DNA of 64,000 bases from Candidatus Protochlamydia phocaeensis (GCF_001545115.1 NZ_FCNU01000028.1:248001-312000), one strand, 5' to 3'. Counted from the stretch's first letter, positions 38,712 to 48,196 are shown. The notes: generated by a model from the letters alone, not told the origin. Translations and numbers: made by a program.

Positions 38712-40337
38712 ATGCCAACTATTTTATCCTCTCATTTTGCCCATTTCGTCGCCCAATTCGAGCAATTAGCCGACAACCGTTCGCTTTATCTTTCGCAGGA
38801 AGGCGAAAGGTTTTCGCTGGTTACGGAAAAAAAAAGGAAAACCTTAAACGCTAAAAAAATTTTAGATTTGACTCAACAGACATTTGAAAACCTGAAGGAT
38901 TTCTATTGGCTTGAAGAAGAGGAAAAGGCAGCAATCCAGCAGCCTATGCAAAAGTTAGTCCGTTCTCTACGGGCTTTTCAAGATCGGTTATACCAGACAG
39001 CGCCTTGGTATTGGAAAATTCTTCGTTTTTTTGGCTTTAAACGAGCCATTGAGAAAAACATCCATCAAATCAGTATAGATATTTTACAATCCATGGCAAA
39101 GATGGAAATCATCACGCCATTGTTTGTAAAAGAAACAATAAAAGAGTTCTGCCAACAGCCGAGGTTGTTCTTAACAAATTTCTATCATTTCATCTTGGGA
39201 GGTCATCTAACTAAAGTCAATGAACTAGAAGGAAATGAAAATTCTCGGACTTTGAATCAAATGCTTCACTTGTTAAAAGCCTATAAGAAAACCTTGTCCG
39301 TTAATTCTTCAGAGGCCTTGCTTTATGAGCAATTAATTAACCAATTTAATTTCGCTTGTCAATTTTCAGCGGCCCGCATATTGAAATTAAAAAAAAACCT
39401 GTTTTTTGAGCGAGTCCAGCAGTTTCTTTCCGATCCTTCTCGAGGCAATGTTCTTATTCTTCCCGGCGGAACTAAAGATCATTTTGTTCTGTATGAAATT
39501 GAAAGAGAAGCCGGGCGGCCGACTTTTTCTTTGCGAGTGATTAATAGCAATCCGAGCACGCAAATCTGGCATTTTAAACAAATCATTGATGATAAGCAAG
39601 GAATCAACTGGGAAATGGATTCCAAAGAAAAAATCTCCTACTTGGTGAATATTATAAAAAAAGACGTGCTTTCCCCAGAAAAAATTCAAAGCCTGACGTA
39701 TACAGGTTTGACAAGCGAGCAAATTTCTTTGGATTTTATTACAAAGATTTCTTGTAAAGAAGATGAGGATATGGAAAGTGTCGTGCACCGTCTAGAAAAG
39801 AGCTTGTGCAAGTCTGATGAATCAAACCGTTGCTTTAGCGGACGTCCGTATAGGAGGCAAATTAAAGGTGTTTGTACGCAGAAACCTCTTTCTGTTTGGC
39901 TGCATAATCAATTAGGCGAGTTGTCTTACCAGAAATTTAAAGTTTTTGCGACTGAAAGATTGATTAATCGCTTTCAATGTCGGTTCAATCAATTAGGAAC
40001 GGAAGACGAAAAGAATATTTCCCATTTAACTTTCTCGACGCTTTCTTCTCTGGGATTGGAATTAGAAAATGAAGAAGAAGAAGCCGTAAAAAGAGAGTTT
40101 GAAGTCTTTGTACAGCGCGCGGAAAATCTAGAAAAAGAATCAACAGATAAAACGGATTCAGAGGCAGAAGTTCTTTTGTACGATATCAAAATTTTTGCGA
40201 AGCGATTATGGAGAGAAAAAAAAGGAAGAACGCTATCCGCTCCAGAGGCTATAGCAGAACTGCTGGCACAAGCGCAACTTGTTCTAGATAAAAGGAGAAG
40301 GAAGTTGCAGGCTCTAGAAAGCAGACAGCAGGCTTAG
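38712..40337 (+). CDS. Hypothetical protein sharing a His/Cys domain with the giant ankyrin protein
   Basis: A 541-residue cytoplasmic-looking protein with no signal peptide. The N-terminal 220 residues are helical. The middle segment GNVLILPGGTKDHFVLYEI (His257) and the later IKGVCTQKPLSVWLHNQLGELSYQKF (Cys388) line up by eye with ESLVLPSGWSAENGGHAMLCV (His771) and SGSCSIRVLLAYMHVMLGEESY (Cys883) of the giant protein at 14715-27512. A conserved His followed about 110-130 residues later by a Cys at a helix start suggests a papain-like fold, unproven. The C-terminal third is charged (ENEEEEAVKREFE) and ends in a basic helix. Function unknown. Confidence 0.7.
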   Translation: MPTILSSHFAHFVAQFEQLADNRSLYLSQEGERFSLVTEKKRKTLNAKKILDLTQQTFENLKDFYWLEEEEKAAIQQPMQKLVRSLRAFQDRLYQTAPWYWKILRFFGFKRAIEKNIHQISIDILQSMAKMEIITPLFVKETIKEFCQQPRLFLTNFYHFILGGHLTKVNELEGNENSRTLNQMLHLLKAYKKTLSVNSSEALLYEQLINQFNFACQFSAARILKLKKNLFFERVQQFLSDPSRGNVLILPGGTKDHFVLYEIEREAGRPTFSLRVINSNPSTQIWHFKQIIDDKQGINWEMDSKEKISYLVNIIKKDVLSPEKIQSLTYTGLTSEQISLDFITKISCKEDEDMESVVHRLEKSLCKSDESNRCFSGRPYRRQIKGVCTQKPLSVWLHNQLGELSYQKFKVFATERLINRFQCRFNQLGTEDEKNISHLTFSTLSSLGLELENEEEEAVKREFEVFVQRAENLEKESTDKTDSEAEVLLYDIKIFAKRLWREKKGRTLSAPEAIAELLAQAQLVLDKRRRKLQALESRQQA

Positions 40338-40340
40338 CCT

Positions 40341-40382
40341 TCCTTTAATGGTCGGAAAATAGTTCTTTGCCTCTTTCATGAG
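40341..40382 (-). pseudogene. proC 3'-end fragment (attL-like direct repeat)
   Basis: Read leftward, this stretch encodes HERGKELFSDH and then a TAA stop, next to YERSKELSSDH and a TAA at the end of the intact proC (51549 onward). Over the last 12 codons 32 of 36 bases match in the same frame, and a short TCCTT tail beyond the stop also matches. It sits directly after the stop of the hypothetical gene at 38712-40337. It is either a gene remnant or one arm of a direct repeat flanking the F-box block. Confidence 0.7.
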
Positions 40383-40529
40383 AGATCACTAGCCAATTAA
40401 CCTATTTGCAGAAGCCTTTTTCTTTTATCTAATCACTTTTATTTGACAAATAATAAATTTGTTGATTTTTTATTTATTAAATGTTAATTTTAATTTTTTA
40501 TAAAATTAGTTGATTGAATTGTAATCGAA

Positions 40530-40866
40530 ATAGTTAATCTATTCAACTATCGCTAGTTTAAGTTCAAACGGAGGAAAGATACTAGACCTTTAAGATGAAT
40601 GCTTACAGTTTCCTTAAGGCTTTGGTGTCTTTAAATCTGACCTAATTCTTTACTTTAGGCCGCTAGGCGGCATTTCTGCCAATCAATTGATAACAAGTTT
40701 GGCTACTCTTTTGGCCATTCACATGTCAAAGATGGTTTGGTAGGAAGCCTATGCTCTACGACTCTCATTCCAAATCCTAGCTAAAAGCTATTCTTAAAAG
40801 TTTTTCTTTAAGATAATTTTTTCCTTCATAAATTTTCCATTTTAATTGGGTGTAAAGGTTTTTGCC
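40530..40866 (+). promoter_or_regulatory. Conserved leader of the F-box cassette, copy 1
   Basis: About 330 bases upstream of F-box gene A1 match 45689-46021 upstream of A2 at roughly nine bases in ten by eye, although they do not encode the main protein. The leader includes GGAGGAAAG, a 16-codon frame (40595-40645), a GGCCGCTAGGCGGC segment able to pair, and a segment ending in AAAGG just before the gene start. It may be a long untranslated leader carrying promoter and regulatory elements. Which part is transcribed is unknown. Confidence 0.5.
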
Positions 40867-42897
40867 ATGTTTGCTGATTGTGTTAATAATTATATGTCCG
40901 CTTTTAATCGTATTATTAAGGATTATCCAGCTTCTAATAAGGATTGTATTTCTAATTCCGCTAATAATTTGGAAACGGATGACAAAGTCGTTCAAATCCA
41001 ACAGCGGACATGTTGTTTAGTTAATGTTAGTTTTGAAGGCCTCTCTATTAATGGAAGGAAGAGGAAATTTAATCAAATCTCTTCAGCAGTGCCGGCAAGC
41101 GCTTCTGATGTTTTGATGGGGAGTAAAAGACAATGCCAAGACTTAAATTGTCCCTCTTCCGAAATAAAAGCGCTTGATTCTGAAACAGGAGGGGAAGCTT
41201 CTAAAATAGAGGGGGAAAGTCCGGCTGCATTTGATTTTTTGCAGTTGGATGTAAATGTAGTCGATCAAATTTTCTCCCATTTAAGTCATAAAGATCTTTT
41301 GCAATTCGAACGCTTAGCAAAAGGGTATAAAGACATAACAGGGCCTATATGGAAGAGTTATGCCCAGAGGGAACACTTAGACAGCCTCTGGTGGCGGGAC
41401 TCCGATCTGACTCCTAATCGAGAGTTTGGTTATAAATGGAATTATTGCTTAAGCAAAGTCATGATCCAATATGTCAAAGAAGGCTATCCTTGCAGATTTA
41501 GTAAAAGCCTTGAACTCGCTAAGAAGATCAATGCCCGCTATGGCAGAGTGATAAAGCGTTTTCCTTTTTTTAAAGCTTATGTGAAACAAGACATCTTTCG
41601 TATAGGCAGCTCGCTTAGAGCAAGCAGAGGTGACACGAATTTATTCATAGAAGAGCTAAAAGAAGACGAGCTGAAAAGCGGAGATTATCTATTAAATGCT
41701 TTATTTGAAGCAAAGAAGTTAAGAGGGTCTATCTCTAAAGTCACAGATGTAAAGCACTATCAAGACTCCTTCGATTTGTTGGAGGAGTACATGGTTGAGG
41801 CGATCAAAAAAGGCGGGGCTTATGCAAACCTATTTCTGTTTTATGCTTTAAGTATTCCAAGCTCCTATGCCAATTCCAATATTGCTCCTTCTGGAAATCA
41901 ACCCATTATCAAAATGGAGGACATGGTCTTTTCCTTTCATAAGCGGCTGTTAAAAGTCTGTGCGGCTCATGATCTGGAAGGTTTAGAGTATTTATTAAAA
42001 AATTATCCTGATTTTTCTACTCACTTCTATCCGTATGGTTATTATGTTCCTCTGTTATTGGCTGATTTCATTAAGGAAGCGATCAAAGAAGGAAAGTGGG
42101 CAGTGGCAGATGCTTTATGCGCAAAAGCTTTTGCTAGTTATAAAGAAGACGTTGCAGAAAATCTTTGGTTTAAAGCCATTCAAATTAAACTTCAATTAAA
42201 TCAAATTCTAGAGGCTGAGACGCTTTATCAAGACGCCTTGCTGCCATTTGCTGATAAATCAGATTTAACAGCTTTGGCTAAGATTGCGTCTATAAAAATA
42301 GAATTAGGAAAATGGCAAGAAGCAGATACCCTTTTAACCTTTATAATAGGCCATCTGGACCAGTCAGGACAGAAATCAACGGATGCTGCTCTAGCAAATC
42401 TCTTCACTAGAAAATTAGAGTTATTAAGGGAACTAACGTTCATAAAAATAAAATTAGAGAAATGGCAGCAAGCGGATGACCTTTATACGCAAATGCTAGC
42501 GATCATGGGAAAAAATCTCACAGCAAAAACATTTGTCCAGGTGGCTTTTATAAAAGCAAAATTAGGAGATTTGAAAGCAGCAAGCCAACACTATGCAAAG
42601 GCGATCAAAGCCTATGGCAATGACGTGCCGGCAGGCATATTCGCTGATGTGGCTTTGATAAAGTTGCAAATGCATAGATATAAAGACTCCGATGTCCTCT
42701 ATGAAAAGGCAATCGCTACCTCTGGCAATCAGTTGCCCTTAGCGGTATGGAATGATGCGCTCGGTGTAAAAATCAAATTGAAGAAATGGCAAGAAGCAGA
42801 GAGACATTTGGAATGCATTCAGGCTATCTATGGCACTGGCATTTCTCCGGAAATAACCGAGAAAATGCACGTAGTGAAAGATAAATTAAACCACTAG
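40867..42897 (+). CDS. F-box protein with C-terminal TPR-like repeats (A1)
   Basis: A 676-residue protein. The F-box lies at about 122-170 (FDFLQLDVNVVDQIFSHLSHKDLLQFERLAK), with the leucines and the DLLQF core used to bind Skp1 in eukaryotic SCF ubiquitin ligases. Residues 64-67 (RKRK) form a basic patch like a nuclear localisation signal. The C-terminal half (about 400-670) has TPR-like helical repeats with the motif KWQEADxLY. I prefer the ATG at 40867: a TTG 21 bases upstream is not conserved in the paralogue, while AAAGG lies 8 bases before the ATG. It is paralogous along its length to 46022-48040. No signal peptide is seen. A role as host-directed effector is inference. Confidence 0.85.
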   Translation: MFADCVNNYMSAFNRIIKDYPASNKDCISNSANNLETDDKVVQIQQRTCCLVNVSFEGLSINGRKRKFNQISSAVPASASDVLMGSKRQCQDLNCPSSEIKALDSETGGEASKIEGESPAAFDFLQLDVNVVDQIFSHLSHKDLLQFERLAKGYKDITGPIWKSYAQREHLDSLWWRDSDLTPNREFGYKWNYCLSKVMIQYVKEGYPCRFSKSLELAKKINARYGRVIKRFPFFKAYVKQDIFRIGSSLRASRGDTNLFIEELKEDELKSGDYLLNALFEAKKLRGSISKVTDVKHYQDSFDLLEEYMVEAIKKGGAYANLFLFYALSIPSSYANSNIAPSGNQPIIKMEDMVFSFHKRLLKVCAAHDLEGLEYLLKNYPDFSTHFYPYGYYVPLLLADFIKEAIKEGKWAVADALCAKAFASYKEDVAENLWFKAIQIKLQLNQILEAETLYQDALLPFADKSDLTALAKIASIKIELGKWQEADTLLTFIIGHLDQSGQKSTDAALANLFTRKLELLRELTFIKIKLEKWQQADDLYTQMLAIMGKNLTAKTFVQVAFIKAKLGDLKAASQHYAKAIKAYGNDVPAGIFADVALIKLQMHRYKDSDVLYEKAIATSGNQLPLAVWNDALGVKIKLKKWQEAERHLECIQAIYGTGISPEITEKMHVVKDKLNH

Positions 42898-43055
42898 GGC
42901 GTTCTGTTACTTAATCGGAGAGGAAATGGGCGGCTGAATCTATATCGAAAGTATGCTTTTTTTCTAAAAATTGCAAGTGCACTCTCGCCCTTTCTATGCT
43001 TAGTGGAGAGACTTGTCTTATTTAATCCATTTTCTACAAACAACAGGATAGACCT

Positions 43056-43076
43056 AGCAGGCGTTGATTGCCTGCT
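43056..43076 (+). promoter_or_regulatory. Conserved hairpin between F-box genes A1 and B1
   Basis: A 7-pair stem AGCAGGC with GCCTGCT and a 7-base GTTGATT loop, about 55 bases before gene B1. The same hairpin occurs at 48197-48217, where one pair has become G-T. It is not followed by a T run, so it is more likely a leader or processing element than a terminator. Confidence 0.45.
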
Positions 43077-43129
43077 TATCTAAAAAATAATAATTAATTT
43101 ATATAAGGTTTTAATTCTAAGGTTATCAT

Positions 43130-45253
43130 ATGCAAGTTGATGGTTCTAATTATCCTCTATATCAAACAAACCCCTTATCTTTTCTTCCTATTCCTTCGAG
43201 TTATACCCATTTTAAGAGGAAATGGGAAGAGAGTGCCCGAAAGGCATTAAACGAAATCAATGCAAATCCTGTAAGAGCCATCAAACGGCGCTGCACGCTA
43301 GATGTTGTACAAGGAACCTGTAAGGTCACAGAGGTTTTTAGAGGCGAATGCTCAGTGGCAGATTCGGAAGAGAAGGAAAGGCCTTTTTCCGAGCAAGATG
43401 TTGAGAGAAGGATCGGCAGCCCAGAAAAAGGGGGAACTGAATCCATTCTTTCTTCCTTTAATAACAATTTTGTTAAAGATGTTTCTCTTATACAAGCAAG
43501 CAGGGAAGAGTCATTTGATTTTTTGCAGCTGCCTGCCGAGTTAATCTGCCGGATCTTTTCAACATTGGATCACAAGGCTCTTTTACAATTTGAAAGGCTA
43601 GCGAAAGCCTACCAAGGGATCACAGAACCTATATGGGCAGATTATGTCAGAAGAGCGTGCCTCGATCGCCTTGAGTGGCCAGAGATCGATCTTCCGTCTA
43701 ATGAAGAGCACCCCAATAAGTGGAGATATTGCCTAAGCCAAGCGATGATCCAATATGTTGTCAAAGAGAGGCATCCCATCCGGTTAGGTAAAAGCCTTGA
43801 AATGGTTCAAAAAATAAAAAAGCGTTTTGGAGGGATCTTTAAGCGGTTTCCATGTTGCGAAGCTTATATGGTCCAAGACCTTGCTCGCTTAGGAAGCTTT
43901 TCTCAAAGCACTAAGCAGATCCATCAGAAAAAGCTCTTTAAAAGACTACTTGGGGAAAAAAATAAAGGAGGGGATTACTTATTAGGAGCTTTATTTGAGG
44001 CTAGGCGTTTAAAGCCAGTTACGGTTAGATGGCAGAAAGATTTTTCTAAGGAGAGCAAAGAAATAGAGGTAGAAGAGCAGGCTATGTTGACAAAAGAGTA
44101 TTTTACCAAGGCTATACAAATAGGCGGGGCATATGCTTTTTTGATTGCGGTTTCTGTGCTCAAAGATCTTCCCATTTTTTTTCAAAACGTTTCTTTTTAT
44201 AAACATCTGCTAAAATCCTGCGTTCTTTATGATTCAGAAGGCTTGGATTATTTACTTAGAGAGTATCCTGATTTTGCCGCTTTCCTTTATCCGAACGGAT
44301 ATCATTTTTCTAAAATATTATTTGATCATATGCAGGAAGAATTGCAGGCAAAGCAATGGCCGACAGCAGAAATTTTTTGTACAAAGGCTCTTCAAGCTTA
44401 CGATGGTCAGGTGCCGAAAGAATTTTGGAGCAAAGCAGCCATAATAAAAGTACATTTAAATAAATGGCAAGAGGCGGATGTTTTATATACTCAAGCAAGA
44501 AACGTTTTGGGTAGGACTTTTCCCAAAGAAGAACTGATTAATGAGGCGTATGTAAAAGAGAAATTAAAAAAATGGGAAGAGGCGGACGTTTTATATACTC
44601 AAGCAAGAAACGTTTGGGGTGGCAGTATTTCAGGGGAAATATTGACCCATATTGCTCATGTAAAAATGCAATTAAAAAGATGGGAAGAAGCCGATGCTTT
44701 ATTTAACCAAGCAAAGAACGCTTTGGGCAGCAACATTTCAGTAGAAGGATTGATTAATGCCGCTTATGTGAAAATGCATTTAAAAAAATGGGAAGAGGCG
44801 GACGTTTTATATACTCAAATAAGGAACAGATATGGCAGCAATATTCCAGCAGGTGTATGGGGTTCTACCGTTTATGTAAAAATGCAATTAAAAAGATGGG
44901 AAGAGGCAGAGGGAGTATATGCTCAAGCAAGGAATGCTTTGGGCAACAATATTCCATTAGGATTGCGGCTTAATGTCGCTTGTGCAAAAAAGCAATTGGA
45001 AAAATGGGAAGAAGCAGAAAAGCTTTATGATAATGCAATAGAAGACTTAAAAAGCTGGGATCAAGCGGAGATTGCTTCTATATGGGAGCAAATTGGTTCT
45101 GTAAAAAAGGAAGTAAAGAAATGGGAAGAAGCGCTTGACTACTATGAAAGGGCCATAATAGCCTGGGGAAGTCATGTACCGGAAAAATTACAGACTGATG
45201 TCGCTTTTGTAAAAGCGAAATTAGAAGGCAATATAAGAGCTAATATTATTTAG
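43130..45253 (+). CDS. F-box protein with seven to eight 36-residue TPR-like repeats (B1)
   Basis: A 707-residue protein. The F-box at about 129-177 reads FDFLQLPAELICRIFSTLDHKALLQFERLAK, close to the eukaryotic LPxELxxxIFSxL consensus. A basic stretch (KRKWEESARK and AIKRRC, residues 20-50) precedes it. From about residue 400 come 36-residue units of the form KWEEADVLYTQARN, ending with KLEGNIRANII. Seven clear units plus one weaker one are present. A DNA-binding or enzymatic domain is not visible, so the repeats probably bind target proteins. It lies 232 bases after A1 on the same strand, with its own leader. The paralogue is 48273-51299. Confidence 0.87.
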   Translation: MQVDGSNYPLYQTNPLSFLPIPSSYTHFKRKWEESARKALNEINANPVRAIKRRCTLDVVQGTCKVTEVFRGECSVADSEEKERPFSEQDVERRIGSPEKGGTESILSSFNNNFVKDVSLIQASREESFDFLQLPAELICRIFSTLDHKALLQFERLAKAYQGITEPIWADYVRRACLDRLEWPEIDLPSNEEHPNKWRYCLSQAMIQYVVKERHPIRLGKSLEMVQKIKKRFGGIFKRFPCCEAYMVQDLARLGSFSQSTKQIHQKKLFKRLLGEKNKGGDYLLGALFEARRLKPVTVRWQKDFSKESKEIEVEEQAMLTKEYFTKAIQIGGAYAFLIAVSVLKDLPIFFQNVSFYKHLLKSCVLYDSEGLDYLLREYPDFAAFLYPNGYHFSKILFDHMQEELQAKQWPTAEIFCTKALQAYDGQVPKEFWSKAAIIKVHLNKWQEADVLYTQARNVLGRTFPKEELINEAYVKEKLKKWEEADVLYTQARNVWGGSISGEILTHIAHVKMQLKRWEEADALFNQAKNALGSNISVEGLINAAYVKMHLKKWEEADVLYTQIRNRYGSNIPAGVWGSTVYVKMQLKRWEEAEGVYAQARNALGNNIPLGLRLNVACAKKQLEKWEEAEKLYDNAIEDLKSWDQAEIASIWEQIGSVKKEVKKWEEALDYYERAIIAWGSHVPEKLQTDVAFVKAKLEGNIRANII

Positions 45254-45270
45254 CATTTTCTTATTAATCG

Positions 45271-45327
45271 GAGTTTGGAGTTTTTTGCCCTTTGAAAGCA
45301 GTCCAAAGGGCAAAAACTCCAAACTCA
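45271..45327. repeat. Compact MITE-like hairpin after F-box gene B1
   Basis: The arms GAGTTTGGAG...GCCCTTTG and CAAAGGGC...CTCCAAACTC pair over about 23 bases with one bulged T and a 9-base loop. The arm sequence matches the terminal repeats of the 156-base element at 52355-52510, so this is an internally deleted copy. It may also act as the transcript end for B1. Confidence 0.7.
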
Positions 45328-45688
45328 GGTTAAGAGAGACTGCTTTTTCTCGCCTTAAGAGGTGCGGCGGTGATCGATTCTTTTCTCAAGATTCTGTTCG
45401 TCAATTTGTTGAGAGCTATCTAAAGTGTGATTTACTTAACCAAATGAATCAAATAAGAAGCTAAGACTAGTTATAAAAGAGCCCCTTATCTCTTTAAAAC
45501 CTAATTATTCAATACAGTTATTTTATCTATTAAATTTCATTTAAAGCCTTTGTCTTAATTGAGGTTAAGTAATAAATTGATTTGCTTTTATTTTTGTTTT
45601 TTTGCTAATTTTAATTTTGTGTGAAAATGCTTTAGTTTTATAACGTTTATTCAATAATTTTAATACATACTCTACGCTAGCAATCAAA

Positions 45689-46021
45689 TAGTTAAACTAT
45701 TTACTAGTTTAAACTTTCAAATGGAGGAAAGATACTAGACCTTTAAGATGAATGCTTACAGTTTACTTAAGGCTTTGGTTTCTTTAACTCTGACCTAATT
45801 TTTTATTTTAGGCCGCTAGGCGGCATTTCTGCCAATCAATTGATAACAATTGGGTCCCCTCTTTTGGCCATTTACATGTCAAAGATGGTTTGGTAGGAAG
45901 TCTATGTTCTGCGACTCTCACCCAAATCCTAGCTAAAAGCTATCCTTAAGAGTTCTTCTTATTAAGATAAATTTTCTCATTTATAAATTTTCCATTTTAA
46001 TTTGGTGTAAAGGTTTTTGCC
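45689..46021 (+). promoter_or_regulatory. Conserved leader of the F-box cassette, copy 2
   Basis: Matches 40530-40866 over its whole length, including GGAGGAAAG, a 16-codon frame (45748-45798), the GGCCGCTAGGCGGC segment and the end just before the ATG. Between the copies the small frame differs by F to L and N to T plus one silent change. Confidence 0.5.
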
Positions 46022-48040
46022 ATGTTTGCTGATTGTGTTAATAATTATATGTCTGCTTTTGATCGTATTGTTAAGAATTACCCTGCTTCTAATAAAGATT
46101 GTATTCCTAATTCCGCTAATAATTTGGAAACGGATGACAAAGTCGTTCAAATCCAACAGCGGACATATTGTTTAGTTAATGTTGGTTTTGAAGGCTCCTC
46201 TATTAATGGAAGGAAGAGGAAATTCAATCAAATCTCTTCAACGGTGCCCGCAAGCGCTTCTGATGTTTTGATGGGAAGTAAAAGACACTGCCAAGACTTA
46301 AATTGTGCCTCTTCCGAAATAAAAGGGCTTGATTCTGAAACAGGAGAGGAAGCTTCTAAAATAGAGGAGAAAAGTCCGACTGCATTTGATTTTTTGCAGT
46401 TGGATATAAATGTAGTCGATCAAATTTACTCCCATTTAAGTCATAAAGATCTTTTGCAATTCGAACGCTTAGCAAAAGGATATAAAGACATAACAGGGCC
46501 TATATGGAGGAGTTATGCGCAAAGGGAGTGCTTAGATCGCCTGTGGTGGGGGGACTCCGATCAGACTCCTAATCGAGAGTTTGGTTATAAATGGAATTAT
46601 TGCTTAAGCAAAGTCGTGATCCAGTATGTCAAAGAAGGCTATCCTCGCAGATGTAGTAAAAGCCTTGAGCTCGCTCAAGAGATACACGCTCGCTATGGCA
46701 GAGTGATAAAGCGTTTTCCTTTTTTTAAAGCTTATGTGAAACAAGACATCTTTCGCATAGGTTGCTCATCTCGTAGAGTAAGCATAGGTGGCAAGAATTT
46801 GTTGAGAGAAAGACTAAAAGAGGAAGGGTTGAAAAATGGCGATTATCTATTAAATGTTTTATTTGAAGCTCGGAAGTTAAAATTATCTATCAATAAAAAC
46901 ATAAATTCGGATGACTATAAAAACTCTGTTCGCCTGCTGGAAGAGTACGTGGCTGAGGCGATCAAAAAGAGCGGTGCTTATGCAAATCTACTTGTATTTT
47001 ATGCCTTAGATTTTCCGCTTTCCTATGAGGGCAACAAGGCTTTTCCTAATTTAAATTGGTGCGATTCCGGAATGCAAGACATGTTCTTTTCCCTTCATAA
47101 GCGGATGTTAAGGATTAGCGCGGTTCATGATCCGAAAGGTTTAGAGTATTTATTAAGCAATTATCCCATTTTTTCCACTTATCTCCATCTGCAGGGCTAT
47201 GATATGCCTAAATTATTTTCCCATCTTATGGAAGAGGCAATCAAAGAAGGAGACTGGACAATGGCAGATACGTTATGCGAAAAAGCGCTTGCTAGTTATA
47301 AAGGCCAAGCGCCAGCAAGCATTCGATTTACAGCCATTCGAATTAAACTTCAATTAAATCAAACACAAGAAGCAGAGAATCTTTATCAAGAGGCCTTGCT
47401 AACCGCTGCCGCTAAATCAGATTTAGAAATTTTATTTAAGATTGCTTCTATAAAAGCAGAGGAAGGGAAATGCCAAGAAGCAGAGATGATTTTAACTTCT
47501 ATAGCGGCTCGCTTCAATAAGACAGAACAAGATGCAGTGGTTTTTATAGTCGAAAAAATATGCCCTTGGGATGAGCTTCTCTCAATCCTAATAAAATTAG
47601 AGAAATGGCAGCAAGCAGATAACGTTTGTAAGCAAATATTGCCGGTTGTGGAAAAAGATCTCAGAGCAAAAGCATTTGTCCAGATGGCTTTTATAAAAGC
47701 AAAATTAGGAGATTTGAAAGCAGCAAGCCAACACTATGCAAAGGCGATCAAAGCCTATGGCAATGACGTGCCGGCAGGTATATTCGCTGATGCGGCTTTT
47801 ATAAAGTGGCAATTGCGCCGATATAAAGAATCCAATGGCCTCTATGAAAAGGCGATCAAAGCCTCGGGTGGTCAACTGTCCTTATCGGCATGGGATAACA
47901 TGCTTGCTGTAAAAATCAAATTGAAGAAATGGCAAGAAGCGGAGAGGCATTTGGAATGCATTCAAGCCGCCTATGGGACTAGCCTCCCTTCGGGAATAGC
48001 CGAGAAAATGCGCTTAATAAAGAATAACCTAAACCACTAG
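46022..48040 (+). CDS. F-box protein with C-terminal TPR-like repeats (A2)
   Basis: A 672-residue paralogue of 40867-42897, starting at the equivalent ATG. It keeps the RKRK basic patch near residue 65, the F-box at about 122-170 (FDFLQLDINVVDQIYSHLSHKDLLQF) and the C-terminal KWQQAD repeats. One repeat block (LKAASQHYAKAIKAYGNDVPAGIFAD) is identical to A1 and nearby DNA is almost unchanged, while the region at about 250-350 has diverged. This uneven pattern suggests partial gene conversion or selection for different targets. The F-box is the best conserved part apart from that block. No signal peptide is seen. Confidence 0.85.
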   Translation: MFADCVNNYMSAFDRIVKNYPASNKDCIPNSANNLETDDKVVQIQQRTYCLVNVGFEGSSINGRKRKFNQISSTVPASASDVLMGSKRHCQDLNCASSEIKGLDSETGEEASKIEEKSPTAFDFLQLDINVVDQIYSHLSHKDLLQFERLAKGYKDITGPIWRSYAQRECLDRLWWGDSDQTPNREFGYKWNYCLSKVVIQYVKEGYPRRCSKSLELAQEIHARYGRVIKRFPFFKAYVKQDIFRIGCSSRRVSIGGKNLLRERLKEEGLKNGDYLLNVLFEARKLKLSINKNINSDDYKNSVRLLEEYVAEAIKKSGAYANLLVFYALDFPLSYEGNKAFPNLNWCDSGMQDMFFSLHKRMLRISAVHDPKGLEYLLSNYPIFSTYLHLQGYDMPKLFSHLMEEAIKEGDWTMADTLCEKALASYKGQAPASIRFTAIRIKLQLNQTQEAENLYQEALLTAAAKSDLEILFKIASIKAEEGKCQEAEMILTSIAARFNKTEQDAVVFIVEKICPWDELLSILIKLEKWQQADNVCKQILPVVEKDLRAKAFVQMAFIKAKLGDLKAASQHYAKAIKAYGNDVPAGIFADAAFIKWQLRRYKESNGLYEKAIKASGGQLSLSAWDNMLAVKIKLKKWQEAERHLECIQAAYGTSLPSGIAEKMRLIKNNLNH

Positions 48041-48196
48041 GGCATACCATTACTAACCAGAATGAAATGGGCGGCTGCCCCATTTATCGAGGGATTGCTT
48101 TTCTTTTTTTTCTAAAGTTGGAAGAGCTATCCTCTCTATGCTTAGTGGAGAGTTTTTTTTATTTAATCCATTTTCAACAAGCAACAGGATAGATCT

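Larger units (their letters stand above)
40338..40866. other. Left boundary of the F-box region and leader of F-box gene A1
   Basis: A 529-base region. It opens with a copy of the 3' end of proC (40341-40382), continues with about 150 bases of very AT-rich DNA, and from about 40530 holds the leader shared with the second cassette. No full gene is present. Both substructures are annotated separately. Confidence 0.6.
45254..46021. other. Intergenic region between the two F-box cassettes
   Basis: This 768-base stretch starts with a long hairpin of the MITE-like family (45271-45327), has about 350 bases of AT-rich DNA with no recognised feature, and ends with the second copy of the conserved leader (about 45689-46021). 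No gene longer than short chance frames is visible. Confidence 0.6.

Noticed and set aside
40846-40866. TTG at 40846 as start of F-box gene A1
   Set aside because: The equivalent codon in the A2 leader is TTT, while the ATG at 40867 is conserved and has AAAGG 8 bases upstream.
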